Part shown: piece after piece, positions 12,552-24,579 of the stretch
How the letters are laid out: each line of letters starts with the position of its first letter
Numbering within the stretch: position 1 is the first letter of the stretch
DNA from: Pyrrhoderma lamaoense
Lineage: Eukaryota; Basidiomycota; Agaricomycetes; Hymenochaetales; Hymenochaetaceae
Assembly: GCA_002794735.1 (NCBI GenBank)
Contig: NBAZ01000003.1
Span: forward strand, 1,488,001 to 1,552,000
Direction of reading: 5' to 3'
DNA: 64,000 bases
Translations under genes and position numbers: made by a program
Notes under the pieces: generated by a model
What the model was told of the DNA's origin: nothing
The model's database searches: none
What the model saw: the letters and a program-made list of their open reading frames with translations, nothing else

Positions 12552-13750
12552 ATGGGGGCCTGTGCATCCGTACCGGACCGCGCTGAAAAGGAACGCTCGG
12601 ATGAAATTGACCGACAAATAGAGGAGGATTCGAGGCGGTTTAGGAAAGAATGCAAGATTCTTCTGCTTGGTCTGTTGATATTTTTCTGTGTACATACCTA
12701 TCGTTATTTAGACGATGCTAACACAATTCTATCGTTGCAACTCATAGGCTCTGGAGAGTCAGGGAAGTCAACCATTGTAAAACAAATGAAGATTATACAT
12801 CAGAATGGGTTTACTCGTGAAGAATTGTCAACGTATAAACTCACAGTCTATCGAAATTTACTAGAAAGTGCTCAGGCAATCGTTCTTGCGATGCGTAAAT
12901 TGGGTGTCGACCCAGTTTTACCCGCGAACCGAGTTCATGCGGATCTTATAATCGATTCCAAAATTGAGTCTTCTTGTGTGACATTTGGTGAAGATGTCGC
13001 ACAAGCCATCGATGCGCTTTGGGCTGACCCTATCATCCCCAAAATTATGGACCATTCAAGTGAATTCTACTTAATGGACAGCGCGTCGTATTTCTTCAGC
13101 GAGGTCAAGCGAATAGGGAAAATAGGCTATGTTCCTACAGAAACCGACGTATTGCGTGCACGTCAAAAGAGTACGGGTATCGTTGAAACTAGGTTCAACA
13201 TGGGGCAGCTAAGCATACACATGTTTGATGTCGGTGGACAACGGTCGGAGCGGAAGAAGTGGATACACTGTTTCGAGAGCGTGACGAGTATCATTTTCTG
13301 TACTGCTCTGAGCGAATACGACCAAGTTCTTCTGGAAGAAGCTGGCCAAAATCGGATGGTGGAAAGCTTAGTCCTCTTTGAAAGTGTTATCAACTCGCGA
13401 TGGTTCCTAAGGACAAGTATTATCCTTTTCTTGAATAAGATCGATGTTTTCAAGAGCAAACTACCCAAGGTCCCATTAGAAAAGTATTTCCCTGAATACA
13501 CGGGTGGCCCGGATATCAACAAGGCAGCGAAGTATATTCTATGGAGGTTTATGCAGGCCAACAGGGCAAGATTAAGTGTATATCCTCAGTAAGTCACTTA
13601 GTCGTCATTTACAAGCATAGAAGTCTATATCTAATTTGCCTCCTTTCTAGCTTAACACAAGCGACTGATACAGGAAACATTCGACTTGTTTTCGCAGCAG
13701 TCAAAGAAACAATCCTACAGAATGCACTCAAGGATTCAGGGATTTTATAA
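12552..13750 (+). CDS. Heterotrimeric G-protein alpha subunit
   Basis: Three exons (12552-12669, 12748-13588, 13651-13750) give 352 aa, the usual length. The N-terminus MGACAS offers Gly2 for myristoylation and Cys4 for palmitoylation, so the protein should sit on the inner plasma membrane. Intron 1 interrupts the P-loop codon for the first Gly of GSGESGKST. Other nucleotide-binding elements are intact: RARQKSTGI (switch I), [12 protein letters not shown] (switch II), FLNKIDVF (NKxD) and TQATDT (TCAT-equivalent). The C-terminus ends KDSGIL and lacks the Cys at -4 that pertussis toxin modifies. It couples a seven-transmembrane receptor to cAMP or MAP-kinase signalling; which fungal subgroup (Gpa1-4) needs a phylogeny. 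Confidence 0.97.
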
Positions 13751-16700
13751 ATTACTTGATATCCATTACTCATTCAACCTATTCGCCTTTCTCGACTTTG
13801 TGGTCTTCTGTTTGTGGAACATTTCTACATTGTTCACCTTGCATTCTTCTACTCTTGTAACGATCTAACTCCTGTATCTCCTTCGCAACCCGTCCACGCC
13901 ACCAATCATGCATATTCACCATCGTTTTCTTTTTTGGTTTCAACGACAGTTCACCTCGATTTCTCACTGCTTTAACGCATCTCCCTCATGTCGTCACGCT
14001 CCGTTCCCAACCATCATTCATTAGCATCGTTCCGTGGTCTACATCATTTCTTTCAATCTACATATCAGTTACTTGCATCGACCTTACGGCGCAACCCCTT
14101 TTTTCGTGAGTTGTTTAGATTAGAATTTCTCTTGGTCTCTATCAACTGATTGAGTTTTTATCTCATCTTGGATCCTTTTCGACTGTTGTAACTGGATTTT
14201 CCTACTCTGAAATTTAATGTCTTATTATCTGGGCTTGTCTGGATCTAAAAACAATATTTCATGGTAACAAACTCTGATAAATTGACGATACTTGCTACAA
14301 AAAATAAATTCGTGACACTCGGCGCTGTGTTATCACGGTGCTTGATATCAAATTATGCAGATGCTCATTGTTTTTCTTATTGCCTTTTTGTATACTATTT
14401 TCACCTCTCATTACCCCATATCACAGAGCTCTATCACCCTTGTTTCCTGATCTTCAATCTTCTCCCAATTCCCTCATATTCAGACGAATGAAGAATGGTG
14501 ACCCAACATGCCCGTTTTCTATTGATTTCCGCTCCGGTTTTTCTGGTTTATTCGAGCATTGATCTACACGAGCAATTGACCTCGTTTCACTTGGAATTTT
14601 TGCTTGTTGAACAAGATCTCCTGCCTCTCGGACAATCACAATTGATCTTACTGTCAATCACCTTCATGACAATGATGATTTGTTCGCATTTATCAATCTA
14701 TTCTTGTTCGCCTCACAGTACCTGGCCCTTTCTCCGTCGCACGCCGGTTTTGTTGGCCCAATTTTATGATGAAGTTCCTTGCAATCATAATGATCAAAAC
14801 TTCCTCCGAAATTCATCATCGCACACTGACGTCGCTTCTGGTTATGCTTATCTTAGCGACTTGTCCGCCCTTCCCCGGAGGACCGGCAAACTCGCATCCT
14901 TAACTCCAAGAGCTCGGAGTCGAGGCGTCTATCTTACTGTGTTGCGGCGGAAGAAATGGTTAAGGAGGATATAAGGAGATATTGGTACTTTGGGACCAAC
15001 TGTGGGTGTGTCTCACGGACGCGCTTAGACTCCTGTGCTCGACGTGCACTGTGATCTGCGCGACTAACACCGAGCATGCACTGGCCTTTACACGTGGAGC
15101 GGCGCTGTTTCTATAATAGGATCCGGGCATGGAAAGGAATTAGTCGGTGCAATACTGTGCTACTGTGCATCGGGTGGCAAGTCAAATGTTCTTGTTGTGG
15201 CGGTTACGTGTTTCTTTTCTGTGCAAGATACATCCTTTATTGAAATGGAAACGAACATGTGTTAAACTTGCTTCGACGCAAATCTCATGATTTCAAATGA
15301 CACTAGTTCTGTGAGGAAGAAACAGGATCGTCAAGTTGAAATAATTGTTGATGGAAATCTGAGGATAGCTGCTACAGAGAAGATTAGACTAGCGCTCGGC
15401 CTATGGAGAGGAAAAATGAAAGTCCCTACCTTCCGATGCTAGCCTGAAAATATAATTTTGGAATTTTAATTAGTGGCTCACTCAACCTTATTTCGAACTC
15501 GTGTTCATCGCCCTCCACTTTGCGTATTTGCAAGTCTAGGTCGAAGCTTCAGTTACGAGCTACATGGCTTCGCTTATATCTTAGGGTAATCATTCATGAA
15601 AATGCTCTATCCTATGTCAAGATGGATCGATTCAAACTCTGTCTTTTAGAGCGATTTTATCGAGCTGAAATCTGTCTTATGAATGGGTTTTTGCATAGTA
15701 CAAACCAACGATACTAGCTACCTCCACCACTTTGCCCAAGCAAAGTTCGGAACACCTTCACTCTCTCCTTAATTCTACCTTATTCTTCTTCTTCTTTCTC
15801 TGTTCCTTATTTTTTTTTTCGTATTTGCTTTGTTTTTCTGATTTTTTTAGTCAATTGTAGGGTTTGCTCTAATCTAATGAGTATTACTTCTCTCCTCTCC
15901 CCTTTCCGTCATATATTCCACCCAACCATTTCCCACCGCTTCTTCTAATCTCTTCATCTTTACAATCATCTCTACTTCTTCCTCCCTTTCTTTCTCCCCT
16001 TTCCATCGTCACTCCTATCCCCTCCCCCCCTTTATCCCCCCTTTCACCCCTTCTTATATCTACTTAGTTTACACGAACTTCTCATTTGTTCGAAAGAAAT
16101 TGAATACGATGTACCAACTTAATATGTAATTTATTTCTCTCTCTTATCCCCTCCTTCTCTCCCTCCAGTTCACCGTCCAGTTATTCATCTGAAGATTGAT
16201 ATGGTCTTACACACTTTTTCCACTTTTTCATCAATGGGTTCATGTGAAATTTTTAGGCTAATACATATTCACTCGCACTTCCCTCTTCTTTCTATCTTCA
16301 TCTTCTGGCTTCTAGCTTCTGTCCTCGTCCCCCTTCCTTCACCTTCACCTGACGCCGCTCGTCTTCTTTCATCATCTTTTAGCCAAAGTCAAAGTGCGAA
16401 TAGTTGTTACACATGCTGCTCCCTTCCTGTTCAATTAATCTGTGAACTTTGTGAATGCCCTTTATATTCTGAACCTGAACCTTATTTTACTTTTTTCTTC
16501 ACCCTCTCCCTTCACCCTCCCCTCTTAGTAAAACAATCATCTTCATCTTTAGTCAGTATCGTGTTATATAAAAAGGAAAATTGACATTGATTTCTAATGA
16601 TTTTGAATGTCTGGATTTTAGGGGTTTTATTAGTGGATTTGTAAATATAAACGGATATCTTTTTCTTCTTCTATTTGAGTTGCATATAATCGAATGTATG

Positions 16701-17105
16701 GAGGGGAAGCTCTTTTTGTTTGACCACATAACACAAGATATGGCAGAATGAAATGAAATAAGAGTTACAATATCGGTTTGTGAAATTCTACCAATTTTCA
16801 CTAGATCTACGAAAAGGTTAAAGAAAAATCCATTTATGCAGTTATATACTCAGTCCACATATTTAAACGTTATCCATCAGTAATCGGTCTACTATACAAT
16901 GAAGTCGTTTGTATATGTACATGTAGATTTGTACATTTCTATCAGTAATCATTCTCCCGGGAAAAAAAGAGATCGATAAGGTGGAAAACCCGTCGAAAGC
17001 GCAAAATAACACAAGAAAGAGAATCATGTAACGCGGGAGTATGCGTGTCTGTATGGTGTTCAAAAGTAGATCAGAGTGGATCCCCCACTCCCTTCCCTTC
17101 TTTCA
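13751..17105. other. Intergenic with long pyrimidine-rich tracts
   Basis: No gene supported. The plus strand is strongly C/T-rich around 13970-14150, 14380-14480 and especially 15720-16560. ORFs across these tracts (14495-14974, 16201-16584) are low-complexity Ser/Leu/Phe/Pro readings and are not convincing. The texture resembles fungal leader or promoter DNA but no gene starts downstream on that strand until 19770. Confidence 0.4.
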
Positions 17106-19001
17106 TTAACTAACACTAGGAGAGATCTTCTTCAGCAACTCATTTCCTTCCTCAATCCACCAACGATCAGCAGCCTCATCAGCGTCGTACGAAAACTGTT
17201 CGACGTTCTTCTGACGATCAGCCCATTGATTCGGGTTACTTCGGCCTTCCTCAGCTTCAGATGATCGTACCTCTTCTTGACCGCTACGGTTACCCTCCTT
17301 TTCAACCAACACGCTCCCAGAGTCTCCTTTGCTGCCAACTTTCTCCACATCAACAAGGTAACGTCTTCTATCCAATTCCATAGCCTCCCGCATTAGCGCG
17401 TCACGCGCACGCTGTTCAGGGCCGTCGGGCAAGTGAAACACACGTTGGTTCATCCTTGAGCTTGCCTGCGTTTTGGCTGTACGTGTGTGACGGAGCTTTT
17501 CGTACGCTTTCAGTAGAGGGTGGATCTGAGCTGGGTGAGTTAGATGGGAGAAGAGAGATCCGAGGACAGCTGCATCTTCAAATGCCATTGCAGCTCCTTG
17601 GGCGCGGTATGGCTGTGAGTTGATGAGAGCATATGTGTTAGATAGATAGGACGGATAACCAAGGAACGGAGAACAAGGGCAGCAGAGTCATAATAAAGGG
17701 GAATTGGGGAGCGCGGTTGTATTATATTAGTATTTGTATATGGATTAAAGTAATTTATCACAGATGTATGATAATAGGTTATTATATTGTGATGCGATCA
17801 AAAGTTGAGCACTGACCAGCATTGGATGACAGGAATCTCCGAGGAGAACTACGCGCCCGTCAGCGTGAACCCAGGTTTCAAGCGGCTTGCGGTCCATAAG
17901 TCTCCATTTGAGAGTCACCGCAACGTGAGAAAGTAGTTTTCGAATCCTTTAGATGAACATAATATTTGTTTCAATTTTACTCAGATTATCGAGTTTCGTA
18001 TATAAAAAGTAGATAGTAATTTATTTACTTACCGAGGATCATAATCCTCAAAGTCGGCACGTAGTTTATCAGCGCTACCTTCCGCAGTCCAGGACTCAAC
18101 CGAACCATCGTCGGGATGAATCATTACGAGATTATACTCCTTCTTGTTACGCTGTGGGTGTTTGGTTTTAAAGTTTTAAAGGAGTGAAATGTATAGATAT
18201 GTTTAGACTTTATGGTAGATGGGATCAATAAGGTACCGAGCTTACGATACAGTATGTCATCACGTGGCGATTAGGTCCCATCCAAGCAGTCATCTCAGGA
18301 GTGTCAACAAAAGGTTTGAGTTCTGGGTCATTTAACATGACTTCTGTAGGGATGATCGCACGATATGCTGCATCACCGGTTGGTTCAGCATAATCCGGGC
18401 GACCGACGACAACATTTCGAACTATAGACTTTACGCCGTCAGCACCTATGATAAGATCTCCGTAGATAACCTCCCCAGTGGTCAAAGTTACAGAAACTTG
18501 TGGATTAGGAGTTGGGTCAACAGATTTCACAGTCGAAGCAAGTCTAAGTTTGACGCGAGGGGAAGAAGAGGCAAGGTCATAAACCATTTTGTGTAAATCC
18601 GCGCGGTGGACGTGATAGTACGGAGCGCCATGAGAACGACGCATTTCAGTACCCCATCGGGTGCGCCCAACGATTTCACCATTATCATAGCGCCTGAAAA
18701 CGATGGCTTCTGGTTCTACAGCTACTGAGGCTAATTGCTCTCCCAGACCCCAACGTTCAAATAGACGCGATACATTCGGAGAAACTTGAATACCAGCACC
18801 CACTTCGCCAAGTTGACGTGCAGATTCAATCATAGTGACAGTATGTCCAGCTTGGGAAAGACAATGTGCAGCAGCAAGACCTCCAAGTCCACATCCTATA
18901 ACAAGAATATGTAGACGCAAGGCAGCTTCTCGACCTCCATAGAGATGAGTATTAGCAGCGTCTCTCGGGGTATTAGCAGTTGATGGGATGACAGTAGGCA
19001 T
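17106..19001 (-). CDS. FAD-dependent monooxygenase (salicylate-hydroxylase-like)
   Basis: Four exons (19001-18246, 18151-18033, 17946-17817, 17612-17106) give 503 aa with clean phases. The protein has the class A flavoprotein hydroxylase signatures: GCGLGG in an N-terminal Rossmann fold (residues about 33-45), the DG motif in YGDLIIGADGVKSIVR, and the GD motif DGRVVLLGDSCHPM followed by PYRAQGAAMAFEDA. Such enzymes use NAD(P)H and O2 to hydroxylate, often with decarboxylation, small aromatic acids such as salicylate, or tailor secondary metabolites. The C-terminal about 100 residues are charged and unusually long. It is divergent from the PLP enzyme at 19770 with a 768-bp shared upstream region, which hints at co-regulation. 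Substrate unknown. Confidence 0.93.
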
Positions 19002-19769
19002 GTTCGATGTTAATATCGAGATTGCGGAGTATTCATTTAGATAGTCTATTTATGTTCACAGACTCTTGATTTATTCTGGCTGAATATTCATCCACTTTGC
19101 AAAATTGAGTAAAAGTCCATGTTCCGTTTTCAAATAAGTAGGTACCCAATGACATAAGTACGACAGAATTGGAATGTTACTAGATTCAGTGGGTATAAGG
19201 TGACGCCTAGGTGGCTGCATATGAGCGCCTGAAGGAATATGCATAGTCCTAAAGAATGTATTACTGACCAAAGAAGTGATACGACCACGAGACCAAAATG
19301 ATCACGTCACAATGTTCCATTCAAAAGGTACTTAAACGGGCGAAGTTATGAGACAATATGAGTTGTCGACATTCTATTGCTGTAGATTGACAGAGCAAGC
19401 TTCTTAGACATCCTTTTGAAGAGCAACGAATATCGAGCATTGCTGCGCAGGTATCCAGTCATGAGTGATGTGTGAAAAATATAAATCGCATATGTGAATC
19501 GAACTAACCGTTTAGGTCTCAAGTAGCGGTGTTTGAAAAAATTACCATATAGGGTGTTCATGATACGAACCTGTGATTTCTATCGACACCCAATCAAAGT
19601 AAGAGGTTTATCGTAACTATCTAAAGTGAATTTTGTCGTTTATCATCGTGGGCAAATAGATAACTAAGAACACTGATCCTGAATGACTCGAATTCCGGTT
19701 GCTTAATCACACTCAAGGTTGATATCTGCCTTTGCTAGGGACCTACATTGTATATACTCTGCGCAAAAA
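19002..19769. promoter_or_regulatory. Shared upstream region of the divergent monooxygenase and PLP enzyme
   Basis: 768 bp between two divergent start codons, with no supported ORF. By position it must contain both promoters. I see no unmistakable binding site. Confidence 0.5.
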
Positions 19770-21503
19770 ATGGCTGAACAGACTACTCTTGATGTTGAGA
19801 AAGCGCGATCACAATTCCCCGCGCTAGCTGGAGATTTTATATTTGCTGATAATGCAGGTGGCTCTCAATGCTTGAAAACCGTAGTTGACCGTATCTCGGA
19901 TTACCTCCTAAATACAAACGTTCAGCTTGGTAAGCTCCGACATTGATTCTTTAGTAACATAACATCATGATCATAACTTATCAATTTAAGAAGTGAATTC
20001 TAATTCAATAACGTAGGTGCTGACTATAGTGTCTCGGTCCAGAGCACGGAACGAACTGCAGAAGGCCCAAAAGCAACAGCAGAGCTTATAAATGCTTCGT
20101 CATCGGATGAAATCGCTTTCGCTTCTAGCTCCACACAGGCTTCTGAGAATCTTGCTCGTGCTATTGAAATCGATATACTAGACGGCGAAGAAATAATTAT
20201 AACAGGAGAGCATGAAGGTGGGAAGATATTTGTAATATAATAGATGTGATGTTTAACAGGGATTAACGTACATACAGCTAATGCAAGCCCATGGAAGAAA
20301 TTGGCAGGTCGCCGTAGCATCGTACTCAAGACTTGGGCTCATACACAAATCCCATCCCAGCCCAACAATCCGTATGCTGTGGAGCTCTCCGTTGATTCGC
20401 TTCTTCCGCTCATCAGCTCCAAGACCCGTCTCGTTGCATTCACGGGTTGCTCAAACATCATAGGGTCTGTTGTCGATGTCGAAGGCGTGATTAAAGCCGT
20501 ACGAACAGAGGCAGCTAAGCGTGGTGCTCGTAAAGTCGAGTTTTGCGTAGACTGTGTTGCATATGCACCTCACAGACGTATCGACGTCAAGAAATGGGAT
20601 GTCGACTATTGTTTCTTCTCATATTATAAGGTAATATATAGCGTACACTCATTTAACTTAATGGAAAGAAAAAACTAATAAATTAATATTATAAACTCTT
20701 CTTTCCTTAGGTATATGGCCCCCATACGTGTGCTATGTATGCTCGAGCCGCTTGTCTCGAGAACTCGCTTAGCGCCCTTACACACCACTTCCTGCAAGTC
20801 GACAAAGTCGCATACAAGCTCAACCCTGGAGGTGCAGGGTACGAACTTACTTACGGGGTAGCTGGTGTCTTGCCGTACATTCGATCATTATCACCTACAG
20901 GTGATATAGATGATGCCTTCACACGTATCGCAACTCATGAACAAGCCCTCCTTACACCACTGATCGGCTACTTGACAAGCCCAGAAGCTGATGCTCGCGG
21001 GGTTCGCATAGTAGGTAGCGATGAAGTAAACCTTTCTCGTGTGCCTACTGTGAGCTTCGTCGTAATTGGCGAGCGTTCTGTTCGTAGTCCAGATATAGTA
21101 GCTTACTTTGACAAGAAGGGAAAGGTGAAGTAACCCTTATTTTTTTGGACATTTTCTTTTTTATCATTTTTTACGCCCCTTTGACCTTTGACAGGGCCGC
21201 TTCAACTTTTAAGAAGTAAAACAGAAATACTTAATAGTGACTTTACTGTCCCTCCCTACCGCTTAATTCAACCCCGTTTTATTTTCTCTGGGTCACATTC
21301 ATTAAACTTATCTATTGACGTCGCAATCTCAGATGGGAATACGTTATGGTCATTTCTACGCCTATTCGCTTGTCAGCAACTTGCGACCAAAAATCGACAT
21401 CGATGATGCTGTAGTTCGCATCTCGCTTGTTCATTACAACACTGTGAAGGAGGTTGAAGTACTTGTTGCGGTCCTTAAAGAAGCTCTCGAAACTCTCCAA
21501 TGA
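19770..21503 (+). CDS. Class-V PLP enzyme (cysteine-desulfurase-like / kynureninase fold)
   Basis: Five exons (19770-19929, 20017-20217, 20278-20630, 20711-21124, 21333-21503) give 432 aa. The start MAEQTTLDVEKARSQFPAL is preferred over an in-frame ATG at 19719. Conserved features are FADNAGGSQ near the N-terminus, TGCSNIIGSVVDV, a PLP-binding region with VDCVAYAPHRRIDV, and the Schiff-base lysine in YCFFSYYKVYGPH, exactly at an exon end. The C-terminal block is GIRYGHFYAY. It fits the cysteine-desulfurase-like subfamily of fold-type I enzymes. Known relatives split C-S or C-C bonds; UstD of ustiloxin synthesis belongs to this class. The last intron (208 nt) is much longer than the others. 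Specific substrate cannot be deduced. Confidence 0.93.
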
Positions 21504-21806
21504 GCCCTTACATGCAGCTTTTAGGTCATGATTCACAAGTGAATATTAATACATTTAGTTACTAAAGAAGATTTATACGGATAAAATGTTATCTTGGTTA
21601 AGAGAAGATGGTTTTATATATTCACATAGCAATAACAAGCAGTTGAATAAATATGGTTATACACATAAATAAGTAAATTAGTTGTACAGGATGGTGATTG
21701 AACTTTCCACGGAATTGCATATTGCATAAATTGCATGCTGACATACTTGATCATAAATCGGACATACACATAGAGAAAGAATCTTGAGGCCATGAAGTTG
21801 AGTTAT

Positions 21807-22892
21807 CTAGACCCAAGAGGGAATCCCTTTACGAGCTTTCCTAGATCGTGAAGGACTAGAACTACACAGAGGACCAGTTTCTTGGCGATAAAACCGCTCG
21901 CCATCTTCCTTACCATTTGTTCCGATCCCAAGAAGGGTACCAAGTTCAAGATCAAGGTCCGAATCATTCTTCTTTTCCAAGTGATACGCCGCAAAAGCAC
22001 GTAAAGATGCGGTAAGAGCTACATTTGTCGATCGAATGCTCTTATTTGTGGTACCGGAGCAAGAACGTGAGAGGATAGAAATAAGTTCTTCTGTTTCTCT
22101 ATCGACAGTTTTCTGCGATGTAGTTGCGTCATCAACCACCTTCAATTCGTCAAGCGATGTCGACCCGTCATCTCTCTGTGTAGTATCACCGATATCAGGG
22201 TCTGAGAAGTCACATTCACTCCCAAAGGATAGATCCGCATCGGAATCAGATCCAGTGAGAGATGGTAGACGAGATATAGATTGAATAGGAGAAGATTCAG
22301 GTTTGGGACAACCTATGCGCTTCAAGTGCTTCAATAGATCATCGATAGAGTCAAGATTAATCGGTTCAGAGAAATATCTTTTATGGTCAACCTTGTGTAT
22401 ACGAGACGATGGCTTGATGGATCTGCTTAACTAGTTTCATGTAGTGGTTTTTAAGTGCTATGAGAACTTTAAAGGTAAAAAGCGTACCACAGAATAAGAA
22501 CTTATTGATTGACCAGCCTCACTATGCTCTTGATAGTAATTACTGGAACCCAAAGAGACAGACCGAGCAGATTTCGCATGGTACTTCTTTCTTCGTATTT
22601 TCAGTTCAGTAGCATATGTAGCGACGGAGATTCGCGGCCAATTCAAAGTCGAATCTGATTCCATATCACCCAGAGCAGAAATACTATACTCTTCCATCTC
22701 TGCATGTTTCTCTGTAAAATCGGAGCTCGAGCCCCACTTCCCACGATGGTAACCATTAGCCATGAGTTCATCCGCCAGCGGTTGTGGTAACGGAGAGTCG
22801 TAGATCCATGTCTGCTTTCACTATTGTTAGCCACCTTTTTGCACGTATAAAGTATAATTGGAGTTAATTTAGATTACCTTCTTCAAGCCCAT
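21807..22892 (-). CDS. Hypothetical Ser/Asp-rich protein
   Basis: Three exons (22892-22878, 22811-22488, 22430-21807) give 320 aa. The first coding exon is only 15 nt (MGLKK), and the continuation TWIYDSPLPQPLADELMANG is in phase. No membrane span or signal peptide. The protein contains a leucine/charged patch (SIDDLLKHLKRIGC), an acidic Ser-rich middle and a basic C-terminus (SRSRKARKGIPSWV), consistent with an intracellular, possibly nuclear, protein. I do not recognise a domain. It lies between the PLP enzyme (convergent) and the repeat-peptide precursor (divergent). Confidence 0.7.
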
Positions 22893-24479
22893 TACTAGGA
22901 GGAGTGAGCCAAGTGTCGAACGGAGAGATACTTTGATGTTAAGAAGGAATGAACCTCACTTCGCTATGTGGAGACTCCCTTATACAATATGTCGCAAAAT
23001 GACCACGCATAATCATTATGCTGTCGACTTAAGACAATGCGTTGTGGTTGAGGCACCGTTTAAGGTAGTTCATTATTAAAATTACAACTCCGACGATCGA
23101 CGTTCATTCTGTGTTAGGCTAGGAAACACATAAGACAAACCATACCTCATGTTGACCCGCCTCATGTCGCATTCAACTTGTATAAGAAGCTCTCCAAAGT
23201 CACCGGTAGAATCAAGTCAAACATGTCTATCATTCTAGGGCTGGACACCCCCATTCCAGGTCGCATGTCGAGAGTATTCATAAATCAGAAAATGGCCTGC
23301 CAATTTGTTTAGACTGTACAAATGTACAAATCCTCTCTGACTTATGCCCTGTGTGCTTTCTCTACGTATGAGCCTTGTCCTCGTGGCAATTCGTACACTC
23401 AAAAATGCAGAGTTCAGGGTCCATCCTCTCGTAATACCTTTATAACGCGGGTGCTAGTAGAATTGCAATAGTGTCTCGGCGATTCAAATAAAATAAGAAG
23501 GATTCCCACGCGGTGTTCAAGACAAACACTAGTCAGCTATTAATACGAATGTATAGGGTAGTTGCGGATATTAGTTGATAGAATGGACTCTGGAGAATAT
23601 CCACCAGGAGAGGCTGGTGAGGCTTGTCTAGCGTCTTACTTGAAAGGAGCTATTGATATCTCGCATCGTCATTGTTGACAACGAAGTTGTCAATTATGCA
23701 TGAACACAAACGGATCTGATGAGGTGATCATATTTTGCCGAATTTGGACATAATTGCCTGTGCGGAAACAAACTAAAAGAACCAAGGTGCGAATGATTCA
23801 TAAACCTTCCTAGTTTTTCCATGAATATCATTGTACAAACACCCCGTTTAAGTCGATGCATTTCCAAACATGAACACACATGTGTTTCATTGGTTGGCGC
23901 ATCCTGTATCCGTGGTTACTGTTCTCATTGATAGACGCCATTCCCCCTCCGTGTCAAAAACGAGATCGTCTTAAAGAGAAAAAAAGATTATAACTCCACC
24001 CTTAATTTGACTTTGATTTTGAATAACATGTTATGTCTAACTGTTTCTCCTTTTCTTCTTTTTCCTCTTTTTCTCATCCATTCTCGGCGATATAAATCTC
24101 TAACTTTGTAATGAAGGGTTAGTCATCGCCTCGCGGCCTGCCTAAAGCAAAATCCAACACGTCCTCTTTGGCACTGGGCGACAGGTAATTTTATGCTTTT
24201 CAGGGAGTCGGTGTATATAGATCAAACCCAATTGTATGTCATGAATCGCATGCAAAGTAGGGGAACACCAAGGGGGAAGGATCCGGCTCCTATGTGATAG
24301 GGTACTTTAGTTTATTTTGGTGAAACGAGGCAAGAATATGCGAAGAATGTAAGTGCCTAGAAGGGTCAGAGTAGCCTGCGAGTTTTTTTTTTCAATTGAG
24401 TCCTGAACATTAAAATGCTCTATGACAGATGCGAATCGCGCCCCAATTCTTATTTGCCTGTACTAAGAACGCCTTGAGG
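22893..24479. other. Intergenic, nothing recognised
   Basis: About 1.6 kb upstream of the repeat-peptide gene on the plus strand and of the Ser/Asp-rich gene on the minus strand. Short ORFs only (for example 23694-23879 -), none convincing. It must hold both promoters. Confidence 0.4.
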
Positions 24480-24480
24480 A

Positions 24481-24488
24481 TATAAAGG
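24481..24488 (+). promoter_or_regulatory. TATA box of the repeat-peptide precursor gene
   Basis: TATAAAGG lies about 99 nt upstream of the precursor ATG at 24580, a normal distance for a TATA element plus a short leader. It suggests an inducible, strongly transcribed small gene. Confidence 0.5.
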
Positions 24489-24579
24489 AGATACGATACC
24501 AGTATAACTGAACTTTAGTTCAGCCCAATATCCTAAACCCACTCTAAACCGATCTCCTTACCTTCAACCTCCTATAGTC

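Noticed and set aside
14495..14974. 159-codon plus-strand ORF downstream of G-alpha
   Set aside because: Composition follows the C/T-rich DNA, with no domain, splice logic or plausible start context.
16201..16584. 127-codon Ser/Leu/Pro-rich ORF resembling a signal or membrane protein
   Set aside because: It is the reading of a pyrimidine-rich tract, where any frame looks hydrophobic and Ser-rich.
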